64,000 nucleotides of DNA from Pseudomonas vanderleydeniana. Lineage in GTDB: Bacteria > Pseudomonadota > Gammaproteobacteria > Pseudomonadales > Pseudomonadaceae. The position numbers and the translations under genes were made by a program. The notes under the pieces were generated by a model. The model made no database searches. It was not told where the DNA came from and saw nothing but the letters and a program-made list of their open reading frames with translations. The stretch spans positions 5,484,501 to 5,548,500 of the forward strand of contig NZ_CP077093.1 in the NCBI RefSeq assembly GCF_014268755.2, in the 5' to 3' direction. This document shows positions 1-8,668 of the stretch, piece after piece. Each line of letters begins with the position of its first letter. Position 1 is the stretch's first letter.

Positions 1-351
1 TTCCTCGATATTGGTCAGACCGCCAATACCCGAACCCATGGCCACGCCGATACGTTCACGGTTGGCGTCGGTGACTTCCAGGCCCGCGTCGCGGATTGCC
101 TGAAAACCGGCTGCCAGGCCGTATTGAATGAACAAGTCGAGCTTGCGGGCTTCCTTGGCCGACAAGTATTCCTCGACATTGAAGCCTTTTACCGAGCCAC
201 CAAAACGGGTGGTATAGGCAGAAAGGTCTGTGTGTTCGATCAGACCAATGCCACTGCGGCCAGCCAGAATGCCCTGCCAGGTACTCGGAACATCCGTACC
301 CAATGGCGACAACATCCCCATACCGGTGACTACGACGCGTCTACGCGACAC
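1..351 (-). CDS. fabF: 3-oxoacyl-ACP synthase II (KAS II), N-terminal part only
   Basis: Beta-ketoacyl-ACP synthase II, which elongates fatty acids by condensing malonyl-ACP with acyl-ACP in the cytosol. The first 117 residues are visible before the left window edge. They start [17 protein letters not shown] and contain the typical GSGIGG-type stretch near the edge. The start is a GTG (351-349) preceded by an AGGAGAG ribosome-binding site. The thiolase-fold catalytic Cys-His-His residues lie beyond the edge. It is downstream of acpP, but a hairpin terminator separates the two. Identity rests on the N-terminal sequence and on its place after acpP, the classic fabD-fabG-acpP-fabF order. Confidence 0.93.
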   Translation of the reverse strand, partial: MSRRRVVVTGMGMLSPLGTDVPSTWQGILAGRSGIGLIEHTDLSAYTTRFGGSVKGFNVEEYLSAKEARKLDLFIQYGLAAGFQAIRDAGLEVTDANRERIGVAMGSGIGGLTNIEE

Positions 352-395
352 AGCACTCTCCTCTTTCCTGTTGACCAGTTTGCCTACACCTAAAG

Positions 396-430
396 AAAAA
401 ACCGCACGCCATGATGGCAGTGCGGTTTTT
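396..430 (-). terminator. Rho-independent terminator between acpP and fabF
   Basis: The arms aaaaaccgcac (397-407) and gtgcggttttt (420-430) form an 11-bp stem, with a short gcc/ggc extension inside the loop. Read on the minus strand it follows the acpP stop and ends in a U run. It probably stops most acpP transcripts, letting the very abundant ACP message be uncoupled from fabF. The A/T flanks on both sides would allow it to work in either direction. Confidence 0.85.
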
Positions 431-459
431 CCATGACAGCAGGCAACGATTACAAACTA

Positions 460-696
460 TTACGCCTGGTTGGCGTTGATGTAATCGATAGCAGCTTGTA
501 CGGTGGTGATTTTTTCAGCTTCTTCGTCAGGGATTTCGGTCTCGAATTCCTCTTCCAGAGCCATCACCAGCTCAACGGTGTCAAGGGAGTCGGCACCCAG
601 GTCTTCAACGAAGGAAGATTCGTTTTTGACTTCTTCTTCCTTCACACCCAGTTGCTCGGCAACGATTTTCTTGACGCGTTCTTCGATGGTGCTCAT
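460..696 (-). CDS. acpP: Acyl carrier protein AcpP
   Basis: Small acidic carrier protein that holds growing acyl chains on 4'-phosphopantetheine during fatty-acid synthesis. It has 78 residues, the usual length. The attachment serine is Ser37 in the [10 protein letters not shown] motif, followed by the acidic helix II typical of FAS ACPs. A ribosome-binding site (taggagtg) precedes the ATG. It lies between fabG and fabF and has its own promoter at 749-776 and a terminator after it, consistent with high separate expression. A second, divergent ACP (iacP) sits in the type III secretion locus at 48021-48317. Confidence 0.98.
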   Translation of the reverse strand: MSTIEERVKKIVAEQLGVKEEEVKNESSFVEDLGADSLDTVELVMALEEEFETEIPDEEAEKITTVQAAIDYINANQA

Positions 697-748
697 ACCT
701 TGTTTTCACTCCTAATGGAAAAATTCAGGCAGCTGGCCGGTGGGTAAG

Positions 749-776
749 TGTATAGAAAGGCTTTTCAGCTTTTCAA
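749..776 (-). promoter_or_regulatory. Candidate sigma70 promoter for acpP
   Basis: On the minus strand TTGAAA (776-771), a 16-base spacer and TATACA (754-749) lie about 50 bases upstream of the acpP start. This is a good match to the sigma70 consensus in the fabG-acpP intergenic gap. It would give acpP transcription independent of fabD-fabG. Prediction from pattern only. Confidence 0.6.
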
Positions 777-893
777 CCGAAAGCTTTCGCCTTCACCCCG
801 CCGTGTCCCTCTGCCCGTCAATAAGTTGCAGCTTTATAACGGATTTTAGACAGCTGGTATGACATTTTTTTGAAGCAATCCGTCACATTTGAA

Positions 894-1634
894 TTACATG
901 TACATCCCGCCGTTCACCGGAATTGTAGCTCCGGTCACGTATGCCGCACCCTCTGATGCCAGGAAAGCGACCACTTGCGCGATCTCCTGGGCCTGGCCCA
1001 GACGGCCCAGCGGAATCTGCGTCAGCAAGGCTTCACGCTGTGCTTCCGGCAGTTCGCGGGTCATGTCGGTGTCGATGAAGCCTGGCGCCACCGAGTTTAC
1101 CGTAATCGACCGCGAGCCGACCTCACGCGCGAGTGCGCGACTGAAACCTTCGAGGCCTGCCTTGGCTGCCGCATAGTTTACTTGGCCTGCGTTGCCCATG
1201 GCACCCACTACCGAGCCGATATTGATAATTCGGCCCCAGCGCGTCTTGGTCATGCCGCGCAGAACGCCCTTGGACAGGCGATACAGGCTGTTGAGGTTGG
1301 TATCGACCACGTCGTACCACTCATCGTCCTTCATGCGCATCATCAGGTTGTCGCGGGTGATACCGGCGTTGTTGACCAGTACGGCAGGGGCACCGAACTG
1401 CTCGGTGATGCTGGCCAGTACGGCAGCAACCGACTCGTCGCTGGTCACGTTGAGTTCCAGGCCAGTGCCCTGGATACCGTGCTCCTTGAGGGTCGCGGCA
1501 ATGCGCTCGGCACCCGAGGCGGATGTCGCGGTGCCGATCACCACGGCGCCCATGCGGCCCAGCTCGAGGGCGATGGCTTGGCCGATACCACGGCTGGCGC
1601 CGGTAACCAGTGCAACTTTACCTTGCAGACTCAT
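894..1634 (-). CDS. fabG: 3-oxoacyl-ACP reductase FabG
   Basis: NADPH-dependent reduction of 3-oxoacyl-ACP to 3-hydroxyacyl-ACP in fatty-acid elongation. It is a 246-residue short-chain dehydrogenase with the Rossmann motif TGASRGIG near the N-terminus, NNAG in the middle, the catalytic YAAAK (YxxxK) and the C-terminal PVNGGMYM end typical of FabG. The start at MSLQGKVALVTG is chosen because taggaga precedes it; the frame stays open further upstream without support. It sits 16 bases after fabD in the same operon. Confidence 0.98.
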   Translation of the reverse strand: MSLQGKVALVTGASRGIGQAIALELGRMGAVVIGTATSASGAERIAATLKEHGIQGTGLELNVTSDESVAAVLASITEQFGAPAVLVNNAGITRDNLMMRMKDDEWYDVVDTNLNSLYRLSKGVLRGMTKTRWGRIINIGSVVGAMGNAGQVNYAAAKAGLEGFSRALAREVGSRSITVNSVAPGFIDTDMTRELPEAQREALLTQIPLGRLGQAQEIAQVVAFLASEGAAYVTGATIPVNGGMYM

Positions 1635-1650
1635 GCAGGCTTCTCCTAAT

Positions 1651-2589
1651 TCAGGCCTGCGCCGCGCGCGTGGCGGCGAAGGCATCCGGGGTATTCAGGT
1701 TGGACGTGTTGACGCCATCGGCGCAACGCTTGTTCAGGCCGGCCAGGACCTTGCCAGGACCGCACTCGACCAGTTCGGTCGCGCCCTGGGCTGCCAGGTA
1801 TTGCACGCACTCGACCCAGCGGACCGGCTTGTACAGTTGCTCCAGCAGGTCGCGCTTGAGGCTGTCGAGGTCGGCGGCAACGCTGGCGCTGACGTTTTGT
1901 ACCAGCGGGATCTGCGGCGCCTGCCAGTCGATGGCGGCAACGGCTTCGGCGAAACGCTCGGCAGCCGGACGCATCAGTTCGCAGTGCGACGGCACGCTCA
2001 CCGGCAGCGGCAGGGCGCGCTTGGCACCCTTGGCCTTGCAGGCTTCCATGGCACGCTCGACGGCGGCCTTGGCACCGGCGATCACCACCTGGCCCGGCGA
2101 GTTGAAGTTGACCGCGCTGACCACTTCGCCCTGGGCGGAGTCGGCACAGGCCGCAACGACGACCGCGTCGTCCAGGCCGAGGATCGCCGCCATGGCGCCC
2201 TGGCCGGCCGGTACGGCCTCTTGCATCAGTTGGCCACGACGCTCGACCAGGCGAACGGCGTCAGCCAGGCTCAGGCTGCCAGCGGCAACCAGCGCGCTGT
2301 ATTCGCCCAGGCTGTGACCGGCGACATAGGCAGGACGCTGGCCACCTTCGGCCAGCCACAGGCGCCACAGGGCAACCGAGGCGGTGAGAATCGCCGGCTG
2401 GGTCTTGTCGGTCTGGTTGAGCAGTTCTTCCGGACCTTGCTGGGTCAGCGCCCAGAGGTCATAGCCCAGGGCCTGAGAGGCCTCGGCGAAGGTTTCCAGG
2501 ATCAGCGGGTACTGTGCGCCCAGCTCGGCCAGCATGCCGAGGGACTGCGAGCCCTGCCCTGGAAAGACGAATGCGAGGGAGGTAGACAT
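1651..2589 (-). CDS. fabD: Malonyl-CoA:ACP transacylase FabD
   Basis: Transfers malonyl groups from CoA to ACP to feed fatty-acid synthesis. It is 312 residues long, as usual for the family. The N-terminal FVFPGQGSQ motif and the nucleophile elbow GHSLGE (catalytic Ser) are visible, and the catalytic His is in PSHCELM. An AGGGG ribosome-binding site precedes the ATG. It follows plsX after a gap of about 137 bases and runs straight into fabG. Confidence 0.98.
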   Translation of the reverse strand: MSTSLAFVFPGQGSQSLGMLAELGAQYPLILETFAEASQALGYDLWALTQQGPEELLNQTDKTQPAILTASVALWRLWLAEGGQRPAYVAGHSLGEYSALVAAGSLSLADAVRLVERRGQLMQEAVPAGQGAMAAILGLDDAVVVAACADSAQGEVVSAVNFNSPGQVVIAGAKAAVERAMEACKAKGAKRALPLPVSVPSHCELMRPAAERFAEAVAAIDWQAPQIPLVQNVSASVAADLDSLKRDLLEQLYKPVRWVECVQYLAAQGATELVECGPGKVLAGLNKRCADGVNTSNLNTPDAFAATRAAQA

Positions 2590-2726
2590 GAAACGAGCCC
2601 CTAATGATCTTATCGTCGAAGAGTTGGCGCCCCGTCAGCACATAACGAACGGAACGCAATAAACTGTCAGTTGGATGGCCCATTGAACCGGGCGGTCACA
2701 TTGTAAGCGCCTGCCGGGCAAAACGC

Positions 2727-3737
2727 CTAAAGCAACAGGTCCTCCAGACGCCCATGCAGGCGCTCGGGAAGGTTTTCCCGGATCTCGATCAGCGCCCGCT
2801 GGATTGCACTCTGCAAGCCCTGCACGCCGGCCGAACCGTGGCTCTTGACCACGATCCCCTGCAGGCCGAGAAAACTCGCCCCATTGTGTCGCGCCGGCGC
2901 CAGGTCGGCACGCAGGCGGCTGAGCAACGGCAAGGCCAGGGCTCCCACCAGCCGCGAAGCCAGGTTGTGCCGAAACAGCGCCTCGACCCGCGCAGCGATC
3001 ATGGTCGCCAGCCCTTCGCTGGATTTGAGCAGGATGTTGCCGACAAAACCGTCGCAGACTACCACGTCGGCCTCGCCGCGATACAAGCCGTCGCCCTCGA
3101 TGAACCCGATGTAGTTCAAGCCTCGCGCCTGCTGCAGCAGACCGGCCGCCAGCTTGACCTGCTGGTTGCCCTTGATGTCCTCGGTACCGACATTGAGCAA
3201 CGCCACCCGCGGCCGCATCACCCCCAGGGCCTCGGCTGCCACCGAGCCCATCACGGCGAACTGGAACAGGTGCTCGGCGGTGCAATCGACATTCGCCCCC
3301 AGGTCGAGCAACTGGCAGTAGCCACGCTGGGTCGGGATCGCCGCGACCATCGCCGGCCGATCGATCCCCGGCAGGGTCTTGAGCACATGCCGCGACAAGG
3401 CCATCAACGCGCCGGTATTGCCGGCACTGACCACCGCCTGGACACGGTCATCGTGCAGCAGTTGCAAGGCCACGCGCATCGACGAGTCCGGCTTGCCCCG
3501 CAGGGCCTGGGACGGACGTTCATCCATGGTGATGGCTTCGCTCGCCGGAAAAACCGTCAGGCGCGCACGATCAACCGCCGGGTAGCCAGCAATCAATTCT
3601 TCCAGAAGGGAGGGTTGACCGACGAGGGTCAGGTGCAGCGAGGGTTTAGCGGAAAGGCAGGCAACACTGGCCTGGACAATGTTGCGGGGACCGAAGTCCC
3701 CGCCCATTGCGTCGATCGCGATGATCTGAGCGGACAA
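2727..3737 (-). CDS. plsX: Phosphate acyltransferase PlsX
   Basis: Converts acyl-ACP to acyl-phosphate, the acyl donor for PlsY in phospholipid synthesis. The 336 residues start with [16 protein letters not shown], the conserved first strand and loop of PlsX. The start is unusual. The gene is in the same frame as rpmF and begins two codons after its stop (TAA-ATC-TTG), so the only codon that keeps the first beta strand is TTG at 3737. Translation may be coupled to rpmF termination. The nearest in-frame ATG would remove the conserved IIAIDA segment. Confidence 0.95.
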   Translation of the reverse strand: MSAQIIAIDAMGGDFGPRNIVQASVACLSAKPSLHLTLVGQPSLLEELIAGYPAVDRARLTVFPASEAITMDERPSQALRGKPDSSMRVALQLLHDDRVQAVVSAGNTGALMALSRHVLKTLPGIDRPAMVAAIPTQRGYCQLLDLGANVDCTAEHLFQFAVMGSVAAEALGVMRPRVALLNVGTEDIKGNQQVKLAAGLLQQARGLNYIGFIEGDGLYRGEADVVVCDGFVGNILLKSSEGLATMIAARVEALFRHNLASRLVGALALPLLSRLRADLAPARHNGASFLGLQGIVVKSHGSAGVQGLQSAIQRALIEIRENLPERLHGRLEDLLL

Positions 3738-3740
3738 GAT

Positions 3741-3923
3741 TTACTCGTCAGCGCCCTTGTCGATCACTTTACGACCACGGTATACGCCTTCTGGCGAAAC
3801 GTGGTGACGCAGGTGAACTTCACCGGTGGTCTTTTCCACGGACAGAGCGTTGGCCTCGAGGGCATCGTGCGAACGACGCATGTCACGGGCAGAGCGGGAT
3901 TTTTTGTTCTGCTGAACAGCCAT
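3741..3923 (-). CDS. rpmF: 50S ribosomal protein L32
   Basis: Small basic ribosomal protein of the large subunit with 60 residues, the normal size. The N-terminus [18 protein letters not shown] and the [10 protein letters not shown] segment are typical of L32. The zinc-binding cysteines found in some L32 proteins are absent, as in many gammaproteobacteria. It lies between yceD and plsX, the widely conserved yceD-rpmF-plsX order that links ribosome and lipid synthesis. Confidence 0.97.
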   Translation of the reverse strand: MAVQQNKKSRSARDMRRSHDALEANALSVEKTTGEVHLRHHVSPEGVYRGRKVIDKGADE

Positions 3924-3936
3924 AATTGATTAACTC

Positions 3937-4464
3937 CTAAACGTTTGGGTCACGCTTTAACTGCGCCAATACACTGAACGGGTTGGACCGCGTTACCTCG
4001 TCCTCGGCTGGTTCGGGCTCGTCGAGCCCCGCCGGCTGCTGGCATTCTTCCGGATGATGAGCAGGCACAATGGGCAAGGCGAGCAGAAGCTCTTCCTCGA
4101 TCAATGCCTGCAGATCCAAAGGATCTTCGCCCAGTTCCAGCACGTCATAACCTTTCGGTAACGACTGGGTATTCGCACCCTCCTTCACCACAGCATAACT
4201 GCATTCGCTGTGAATCGGCAGGGTGACCAGCTCAAGACAACGCTGGCAAACCATCTTGACTTCGGTGTCAATAAAGCTGTGGATAACCACAGACTTACGT
4301 TCATCTCGTTCAAAAACGAATTTGGCCTGCACCGTACCGACTGTGTCGGAAAGCGGGTCGCAGAGTCTCTCCAAATCGGCCAGCAGCAGCTCACCCTGGA
4401 GGGTGGTGCCGCGATCAGCCAATTTGCGCGGGTCAACGTGAGGTGGAATCGGGTCATTCAACAT
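3937..4464 (-). CDS. yceD: YceD family protein (DUF177), large ribosomal RNA accumulation protein
   Basis: Family linked to 23S rRNA accumulation; in plants and E. coli the gene is co-transcribed with rpmF. It has 175 residues from the ATG at 4464 (LNDPIPPHVDPRKLADRG). The family signature CxRC (CQRCLELV) is present in the middle and the C-terminus is acidic. The frame stays open upstream to a GTG at 4488, but that codon lies inside the promoter spacer, so the ATG at 4464 is chosen. No Shine-Dalgarno sequence precedes it and the predicted transcript starts within about 0-4 bases of the ATG, suggesting a leaderless or near-leaderless message. Confidence 0.9.
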   Translation of the reverse strand: MLNDPIPPHVDPRKLADRGTTLQGELLLADLERLCDPLSDTVGTVQAKFVFERDERKSVVIHSFIDTEVKMVCQRCLELVTLPIHSECSYAVVKEGANTQSLPKGYDVLELGEDPLDLQALIEEELLLALPIVPAHHPEECQQPAGLDEPEPAEDEVTRSNPFSVLAQLKRDPNV

Positions 4465-4473
4465 AGGCGCAGC

Positions 4474-4501
4474 ATTATAGGGATGCACCCGCCCATGTCA
4501 A
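4474..4501 (-). promoter_or_regulatory. Consensus sigma70 promoter of the yceD-rpmF-plsX-fab operon
   Basis: On the minus strand TTGACA (4501-4496), a 16-base spacer and TATAAT (4479-4474) match both consensus hexamers perfectly. The yceD ATG begins only nine bases after the -10 box, leaving almost no 5' leader. This probably drives yceD, rpmF, plsX and the downstream fab genes. Confidence 0.8.
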
Positions 4502-4569
4502 AGGAAATTCAGCCCTGTCCGTCGGCTTCGCCTGTGGATAGAATCGCCGGCCACCTTCAGGAGAAGCGC

Positions 4570-5148
4570 ATGCTGCCGTTGTTACTTGCCTCAAGCTCGG
4601 TCTACCGCCGGGAATTGCTCGATCGCCTGCGCCTGCCCTTCACGTGCAGCTCGCCCGATATCGACGAAAGCCAGCGCCCAGGCGAGTCAGCCGAAGCCCT
4701 GGTGCGACGCCTCGCCGAAGAAAAGGCCCGCGCCCTGGCCACTCGCCATCCAGGGCACCTGATCATCGGCTCGGACCAGGTCGCGGTCTTGGGCGGGCGC
4801 ATCCTGGGCAAACCCCACGGCTTCGAGAAAGCCCGCGAGCAACTGCTCGCCGCCAGCGGCACCAGCGTCAGCTTCCTCACCGGCCTGGCGCTGCTCAACA
4901 GCCAGACCGGCCATTGCCAGGTGGATTGCGTGGCCTTCACGGTGCACATGCGCGAACTCGATGAACAGCGCATCGAGCGCTATCTGCGCGCCGAACAACC
5001 CTACGACTGCGCCGGCAGCTTCAAGGCCGAGGGCCTGGGCGTGAGCCTGTTTCAAAGCACAGAAGGGACGGATGCCACCAGCCTGGTCGGCTTGCCACTC
5101 ATCCGACTGGTGGACATGCTGCTGGCCGAAGGCGTCGAGATCCCCTGA
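4570..5148 (+). CDS. Maf/YceF-family nucleotide pyrophosphatase
   Basis: Maf-like house-cleaning pyrophosphatase that hydrolyses non-canonical nucleotides. The YceF subgroup acts on 7-methyl-GTP. The 192-residue length fits. The N-terminal ASSSVYRRELLDRL, the middle EEKARALA and IIGSDQVAVL (catalytic-region Asp) and the C-terminal GLPLIRLVDML are family signatures. An aggagaag ribosome-binding site precedes the ATG. It is divergent from yceD, the same neighbourhood as E. coli yceF-yceD-rpmF, which favours the YceF subgroup. Confidence 0.93.
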   Translation: MLPLLLASSSVYRRELLDRLRLPFTCSSPDIDESQRPGESAEALVRRLAEEKARALATRHPGHLIIGSDQVAVLGGRILGKPHGFEKAREQLLAASGTSVSFLTGLALLNSQTGHCQVDCVAFTVHMRELDEQRIERYLRAEQPYDCAGSFKAEGLGVSLFQSTEGTDATSLVGLPLIRLVDMLLAEGVEIP

Positions 5149-5180
5149 GTCAACCGCCACTCCGGTCCCACCACCGGTCT

Positions 5181-5310
5181 GTGGCGAGCGGGCTTGCCCG
5201 CGCTCGGCTGCAAGGCAGCCGCAAACCGCTCGACTCGGCTTGCCTGGCAAATCGCGATAGCAGGTTCCAGGGGTGCTTTGCACCCCAGCGCGGGCAAGCC
5301 CGCTCACCAC
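5181..5310. repeat. REP pair (REPIN), family A
   Basis: The left arm gtggcgagcgggcttgcccg (from 5181) and the inverted right arm (ending cgctcaccac at 5310) flank about 90 bases of less conserved sequence. The same arrangement recurs at 17528-17658. The size, inverted paired layout and cgggcttgcccg core are those of Pseudomonas REP doublets, which are mobilised by REP-associated tyrosine transposases and may form hairpins at the ends of messages. It lies between the convergent maf and sppA. Confidence 0.8.
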
Positions 5311-5332
5311 GGAGATCAGCCTGCCAGCCGGG

Positions 5333-6319
5333 TCAACGCAGGGTCGGCCCCTGGAAGCCCATCCACATGGCCAGTTGCTCGGCCATGCTGGCACCCAGTT
5401 TTTTCGAGAATCGATCGAACGGCGATTCCTGGACAGTGAAGTCCACCAGTTTCTTCTCGCCGATCACGTCCCGCGCCACCGAACTGGCACTGCCCAGGCC
5501 ATCGATCAACCCCAGCGGCAATGCCTGCTCGCCGGACCAGACCAGACCGGAGAACAACTCGGGATGTTCCTTGTCCTTGAGACGATCACCGCGGCCCTTC
5601 TTGACGCTGGCAATGAACTGGTTGTGAGTGGTGTCGAGAACGCCCTGCCAGAAACGGGTCTCATCCGCCTTCTGTGGCTGGAACGGATCGAGGAACGACT
5701 TGTGCTCACCCGAAGAGTAGGCACGGCGTTCCACACCCAGCTTCTCCATGGCACCGACGAAGCCGTAGCCTGCCGCCGTCACACCGATGGAACCGACCAG
5801 GCTGGCCTTGTCGGCATAGATCTCATCGGCCGCACTGGCAATGTAGTAGGCACCCGACGCGCCCAGGTCGGAGATCACCGCATAGACCTTGGTGTCCGGA
5901 TGCAGGCCGCGCAGGCGGCGGATCTCGTCATAGACGTAACCCGACTGCACCGGACTGCCGCCCGGACTGTTGATGCGCAGGATGATGCCCTTGACCTTGG
6001 GGTCCTCGAAGGCCGTGCGCAGACTGCCGACGATATTGTCGGCACTGGCCGACTCCTTGTCCGCGATCACCCCACGCACCTCGATCAAGGCGGTGTAGTG
6101 GGCACCCCGGCTGACACTCTTTTCCGCATCCATCAGCGGCGAGAACATCACCAACGCGCCGATCAGGTAGAAAAAGGTCAGCAGTTTGAAGAAGATCCCC
6201 CAACGCCGCGCGCGACGTTGCTCGATGATTCCTGCCTGCAGCGTGCGCTCCAGCAACTTCCAGCTTTTGTCTTCGCCATCGGCATTCGCCTTGGGCGGTG
6301 CATTCCATTCATCAGCCAT
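5333..6319 (-). CDS. sppA: Signal peptide peptidase SppA-like (S49 family) membrane protease
   Basis: Membrane-bound serine protease of family S49 that degrades cleaved signal peptides. It has 328 residues, the short (single-domain) form. A basic stretch (about 33-45) is followed by one membrane segment (about 43-62). The catalytic serine is Ser155 in DLGASGAYYIASAAD, and Lys207 in SGEHKSFLDPF is the likely general base of the Ser-Lys dyad. The gene lies just downstream of the HAD phosphatase on the same strand with a 20-base gap. E. coli SohB is a relative, but the motif spacing fits SppA36-type enzymes better. Confidence 0.9.
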   Translation of the reverse strand: MADEWNAPPKANADGEDKSWKLLERTLQAGIIEQRRARRWGIFFKLLTFFYLIGALVMFSPLMDAEKSVSRGAHYTALIEVRGVIADKESASADNIVGSLRTAFEDPKVKGIILRINSPGGSPVQSGYVYDEIRRLRGLHPDTKVYAVISDLGASGAYYIASAADEIYADKASLVGSIGVTAAGYGFVGAMEKLGVERRAYSSGEHKSFLDPFQPQKADETRFWQGVLDTTHNQFIASVKKGRGDRLKDKEHPELFSGLVWSGEQALPLGLIDGLGSASSVARDVIGEKKLVDFTVQESPFDRFSKKLGASMAEQLAMWMGFQGPTLR

Positions 6320-6339
6320 GCGCGCTCATCCGAACAAGA

Positions 6340-7002
6340 TCAATAGACCTGGCGATTCAACCAGGCATGCAACTGCGGAAAACTGTCGATCGCCAGGCGC
6401 GGTTCGAACACCTGCAACTCATCCAGGGGCAAGGCGCCATAACCGACCGCCACACTGTCCATGCCAGCATTGCGCGCCATCTGCAGGTCGAAAGCCGAAT
6501 CGCCGACCATCAGCGCCTGCGAGGCCGGCACGCCGCAATGGGCGAGAATCTCTTCCAGCATCAGTGGATGTGGCTTGCTCGCGGTTTCGTCGGCCGCCCG
6601 GGTGACATCGAAGTAGTCCAGCCAACCATGGGCCTTCAATACCCGATCGAGCCCCCGACGCGCCTTGCCGGTCGCCACGGCCAGCTGATAGCCCGCCTCG
6701 CGAAAGGCCGCCATGGATTCGACCACCCCGGGGAACAACGGCGAAGGCACCGCTTCCAGGGAGATATAGCTGTCAGCGTAGTGCTGGCGAAAGACCACCA
6801 ACCCTTCGTCGGAAATATCTGGATAGAGGGTGCGAATCGCCTCAGGCAATCCCAGGCCAATGATGCCCTTGACCGCCCGCTCGTCGCGCAGCGGGAAACC
6901 AGCCCGCTCGGCCGCCATGCCCATCGCCTCGACGATCCGACCAATGGAATCGGCCAGGGTGCCGTCCCAATCGAAAATCAGCAGTTTGTAATCAGCCCGC
7001 AC
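6340..7002 (-). CDS. HAD-superfamily (IA) phosphatase, phosphoglycolate phosphatase-like
   Basis: 220-residue haloacid dehalogenase-type hydrolase. Motif I is [10 protein letters not shown] with nucleophile Asp11 and Asp13, the lysine of motif III is in [10 protein letters not shown], and motif IV is MVGDSAFD. A helical cap lies between about residues 17 and 85. The start is GTG at 7002, overlapping the rluC stop by 11 bases, with ggagcg as ribosome-binding site. The substrate cannot be read from sequence; the Gph/PGP branch is the closest look. Confidence 0.9.
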   Translation of the reverse strand: MRADYKLLIFDWDGTLADSIGRIVEAMGMAAERAGFPLRDERAVKGIIGLGLPEAIRTLYPDISDEGLVVFRQHYADSYISLEAVPSPLFPGVVESMAAFREAGYQLAVATGKARRGLDRVLKAHGWLDYFDVTRAADETASKPHPLMLEEILAHCGVPASQALMVGDSAFDLQMARNAGMDSVAVGYGALPLDELQVFEPRLAIDSFPQLHAWLNRQVY

Positions 7003-7948
7003 TCAAGCGCTCCACGGTCTTGGCCCACATTTCATCCACCGGCGCCTGCAGCTTCAGCTCGCCGCCATCGGGCAGCGGCACCGTCAACATGTAGGCATGC
7101 AGGAACAGGCGCTTGCCGCCCAGCTCGCGGATTTCCCGGGTAAAGTCGTCATCCCCGTACTTGCTGTCGCCAGCGATACAGTGCCCGGCATGCAGGGTAT
7201 GCACACGAATCTGGTGGGTACGGCCGGTCACCGGCTTGGCTTCGATCATGGTGGCAAAGTCATTGAAGCGACGCAGGACCTTGAACACCGTCAACGCGTC
7301 CTTGCCCTCGTCGTTGACTTCGACCATGCGCTCGCCGGAGCGCAGGTTGCTCTTGAGCAACGGTGCCCGCACCTGCTTGACCGAGGTCGCCCAGTGGCCA
7401 CGCACCAGCGCCATGTAGCGCTTGTCGACACCATCACCGCGCAGCGCCTCGTGCAGATGACGCAGCATGCTGCGCTTCTTGGCGATCATCAGCAGCCCGG
7501 AGGTGTCGCGGTCCAGCCGGTGTACCAGCTCCAGCTCCTTGGCGTCCGGGCGCAACTGGCGAAAGGCCTCGATCACGCCGAAGTTCAGGCCGCTGCCACC
7601 ATGCACGGCGATGCCGGCCGGCTTGTTGATCACGATCAGCGCCTTGTCCTCGTACACGATCGACTCTTCCAGGCGCTGCAACAGGCCCTGGGCCACCGGC
7701 ACGGGCTCGTCGCGCTCGGGAACGCGCACGGGAGGCACACGAACGATATCGCCGGCCTGCAGCTTGTATTCGGGCTTGATCCGCCCCTTGTTCACCCGCA
7801 CTTCGCCTTTGCGCAAGATGCGGTAGATCAAGGTCTTGGGCACGCCTTTGAGCCGGGCCAGGAGAAAATTGTCGATGCGTTGGCCGGCATATTCCGGCGA
7901 GACCTCGAGCAGTTGAACGCCTGAGGTCGGGGGGGTAGTCGTCGTCAT
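6992..7948 (-). CDS. rluC: 23S rRNA pseudouridine synthase RluC
   Basis: Makes pseudouridines at positions 955/2504/2580 of 23S rRNA in E. coli. It has 318 residues with an S4 RNA-binding domain (about 20-75), then the RluA-type catalytic domain with HRLDRDTSG (Asp146 catalytic) and the RTHQIRVH motif. Its start is divergent from rne, as in E. coli, where rluC and rne also lie back to back. The C-terminus overlaps the HAD gene, suggesting a joint transcript. Confidence 0.95.
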   Translation of the reverse strand: MTTTTPPTSGVQLLEVSPEYAGQRIDNFLLARLKGVPKTLIYRILRKGEVRVNKGRIKPEYKLQAGDIVRVPPVRVPERDEPVPVAQGLLQRLEESIVYEDKALIVINKPAGIAVHGGSGLNFGVIEAFRQLRPDAKELELVHRLDRDTSGLLMIAKKRSMLRHLHEALRGDGVDKRYMALVRGHWATSVKQVRAPLLKSNLRSGERMVEVNDEGKDALTVFKVLRRFNDFATMIEAKPVTGRTHQIRVHTLHAGHCIAGDSKYGDDDFTREIRELGGKRLFLHAYMLTVPLPDGGELKLQAPVDEMWAKTVERLSAG

Positions 7949-7977
7949 GTCGCGGATGATAACAATTTTTTATGGAA

Positions 7978-8006
7978 TTGAAGCACTTAATCATTGCTGC
8001 TATAGT
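7978..8006 (+). promoter_or_regulatory. Candidate sigma70 promoter of rne
   Basis: TTGAAG (7978-7983), a 17-base spacer and TATAGT (8001-8006) lie on the plus strand just after the divergent rluC start. The transcript would begin near 8013 and carry a leader of about 655 bases before the rne ATG. E. coli rne likewise has a very distant promoter. Prediction from pattern only. Confidence 0.65.
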
Positions 8007-8012
8007 CGCGAA

Positions 8013-8668
8013 CGCCGCCAAAAGCGGCCGGGCAGCGGAACAACGGCAAACAGCCGACCCTGACCCACGCAATTCATCAGGACGCGAGGCCGTCCTACGG
8101 GGCTTTCGCTACATTTGGCAGGTTCGCGATTGTAACAAGCGCAGGTGACATGAGGCCTGAAGCGAGCCGGGAAACTGAGTAACCACTCGTCTCCCGAGCC
8201 GATATTCACGGACAGTTCACAAAGTGCGGTCAGTCGCAGGACCCACCTCGGCGAAGGCTTCGGAAACAACGCCTAAATTAGCCATGATGCGTGAACTGCC
8301 CTTTCGGCGTTCACGGTAAATGCAACCCGCTGCGGATTCTGCGAGCGGCAGCACCCGAATTATCAGGGATACGTGTAGGGTGGAGATGCACAACCGTCGG
8401 ACTGTGTAGCATTAGGCTTGTTCAAGACGCTTCATATCGTCCACACCCACGGTTGATTCCTCCTCCTGACTCAGTTTTGCTTAAAGCGGGGCTTATGCCA
8501 CCACAGCAAGCAGGAAGCGTCGGTCGCGACTTCGCCACTAGTATTAGTAGGCCGAAATCTCGCTAGACACTGGAATGGCCCGCCACTCCATGACGCACCT
8601 GACACCGACCGTGAGAAGTCGTGTGTGCCGAACGCCGTTTCCGGCAGCCCGGAAACCGACGGTACTAC
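8013..8668 (+). ncRNA. Long structured 5' leader of rne (rne-II-type regulatory RNA region)
   Basis: No coding gene is convincing in this stretch of about 655 bases between the promoter and the RNase E start. RNase E controls its own level by cleaving its leader in E. coli. A conserved leader structure called the rne-II motif is known from Pseudomonadaceae in just this position. The position and length fit that motif, but I have not folded or aligned it, and its exact ends inside this span are not set. Confidence 0.6.

Noticed and set aside
1192..2604. 470-codon open frame antisense to fabG and fabD
   Set aside because: Spans two well-identified genes and their intergenic region without any start context.
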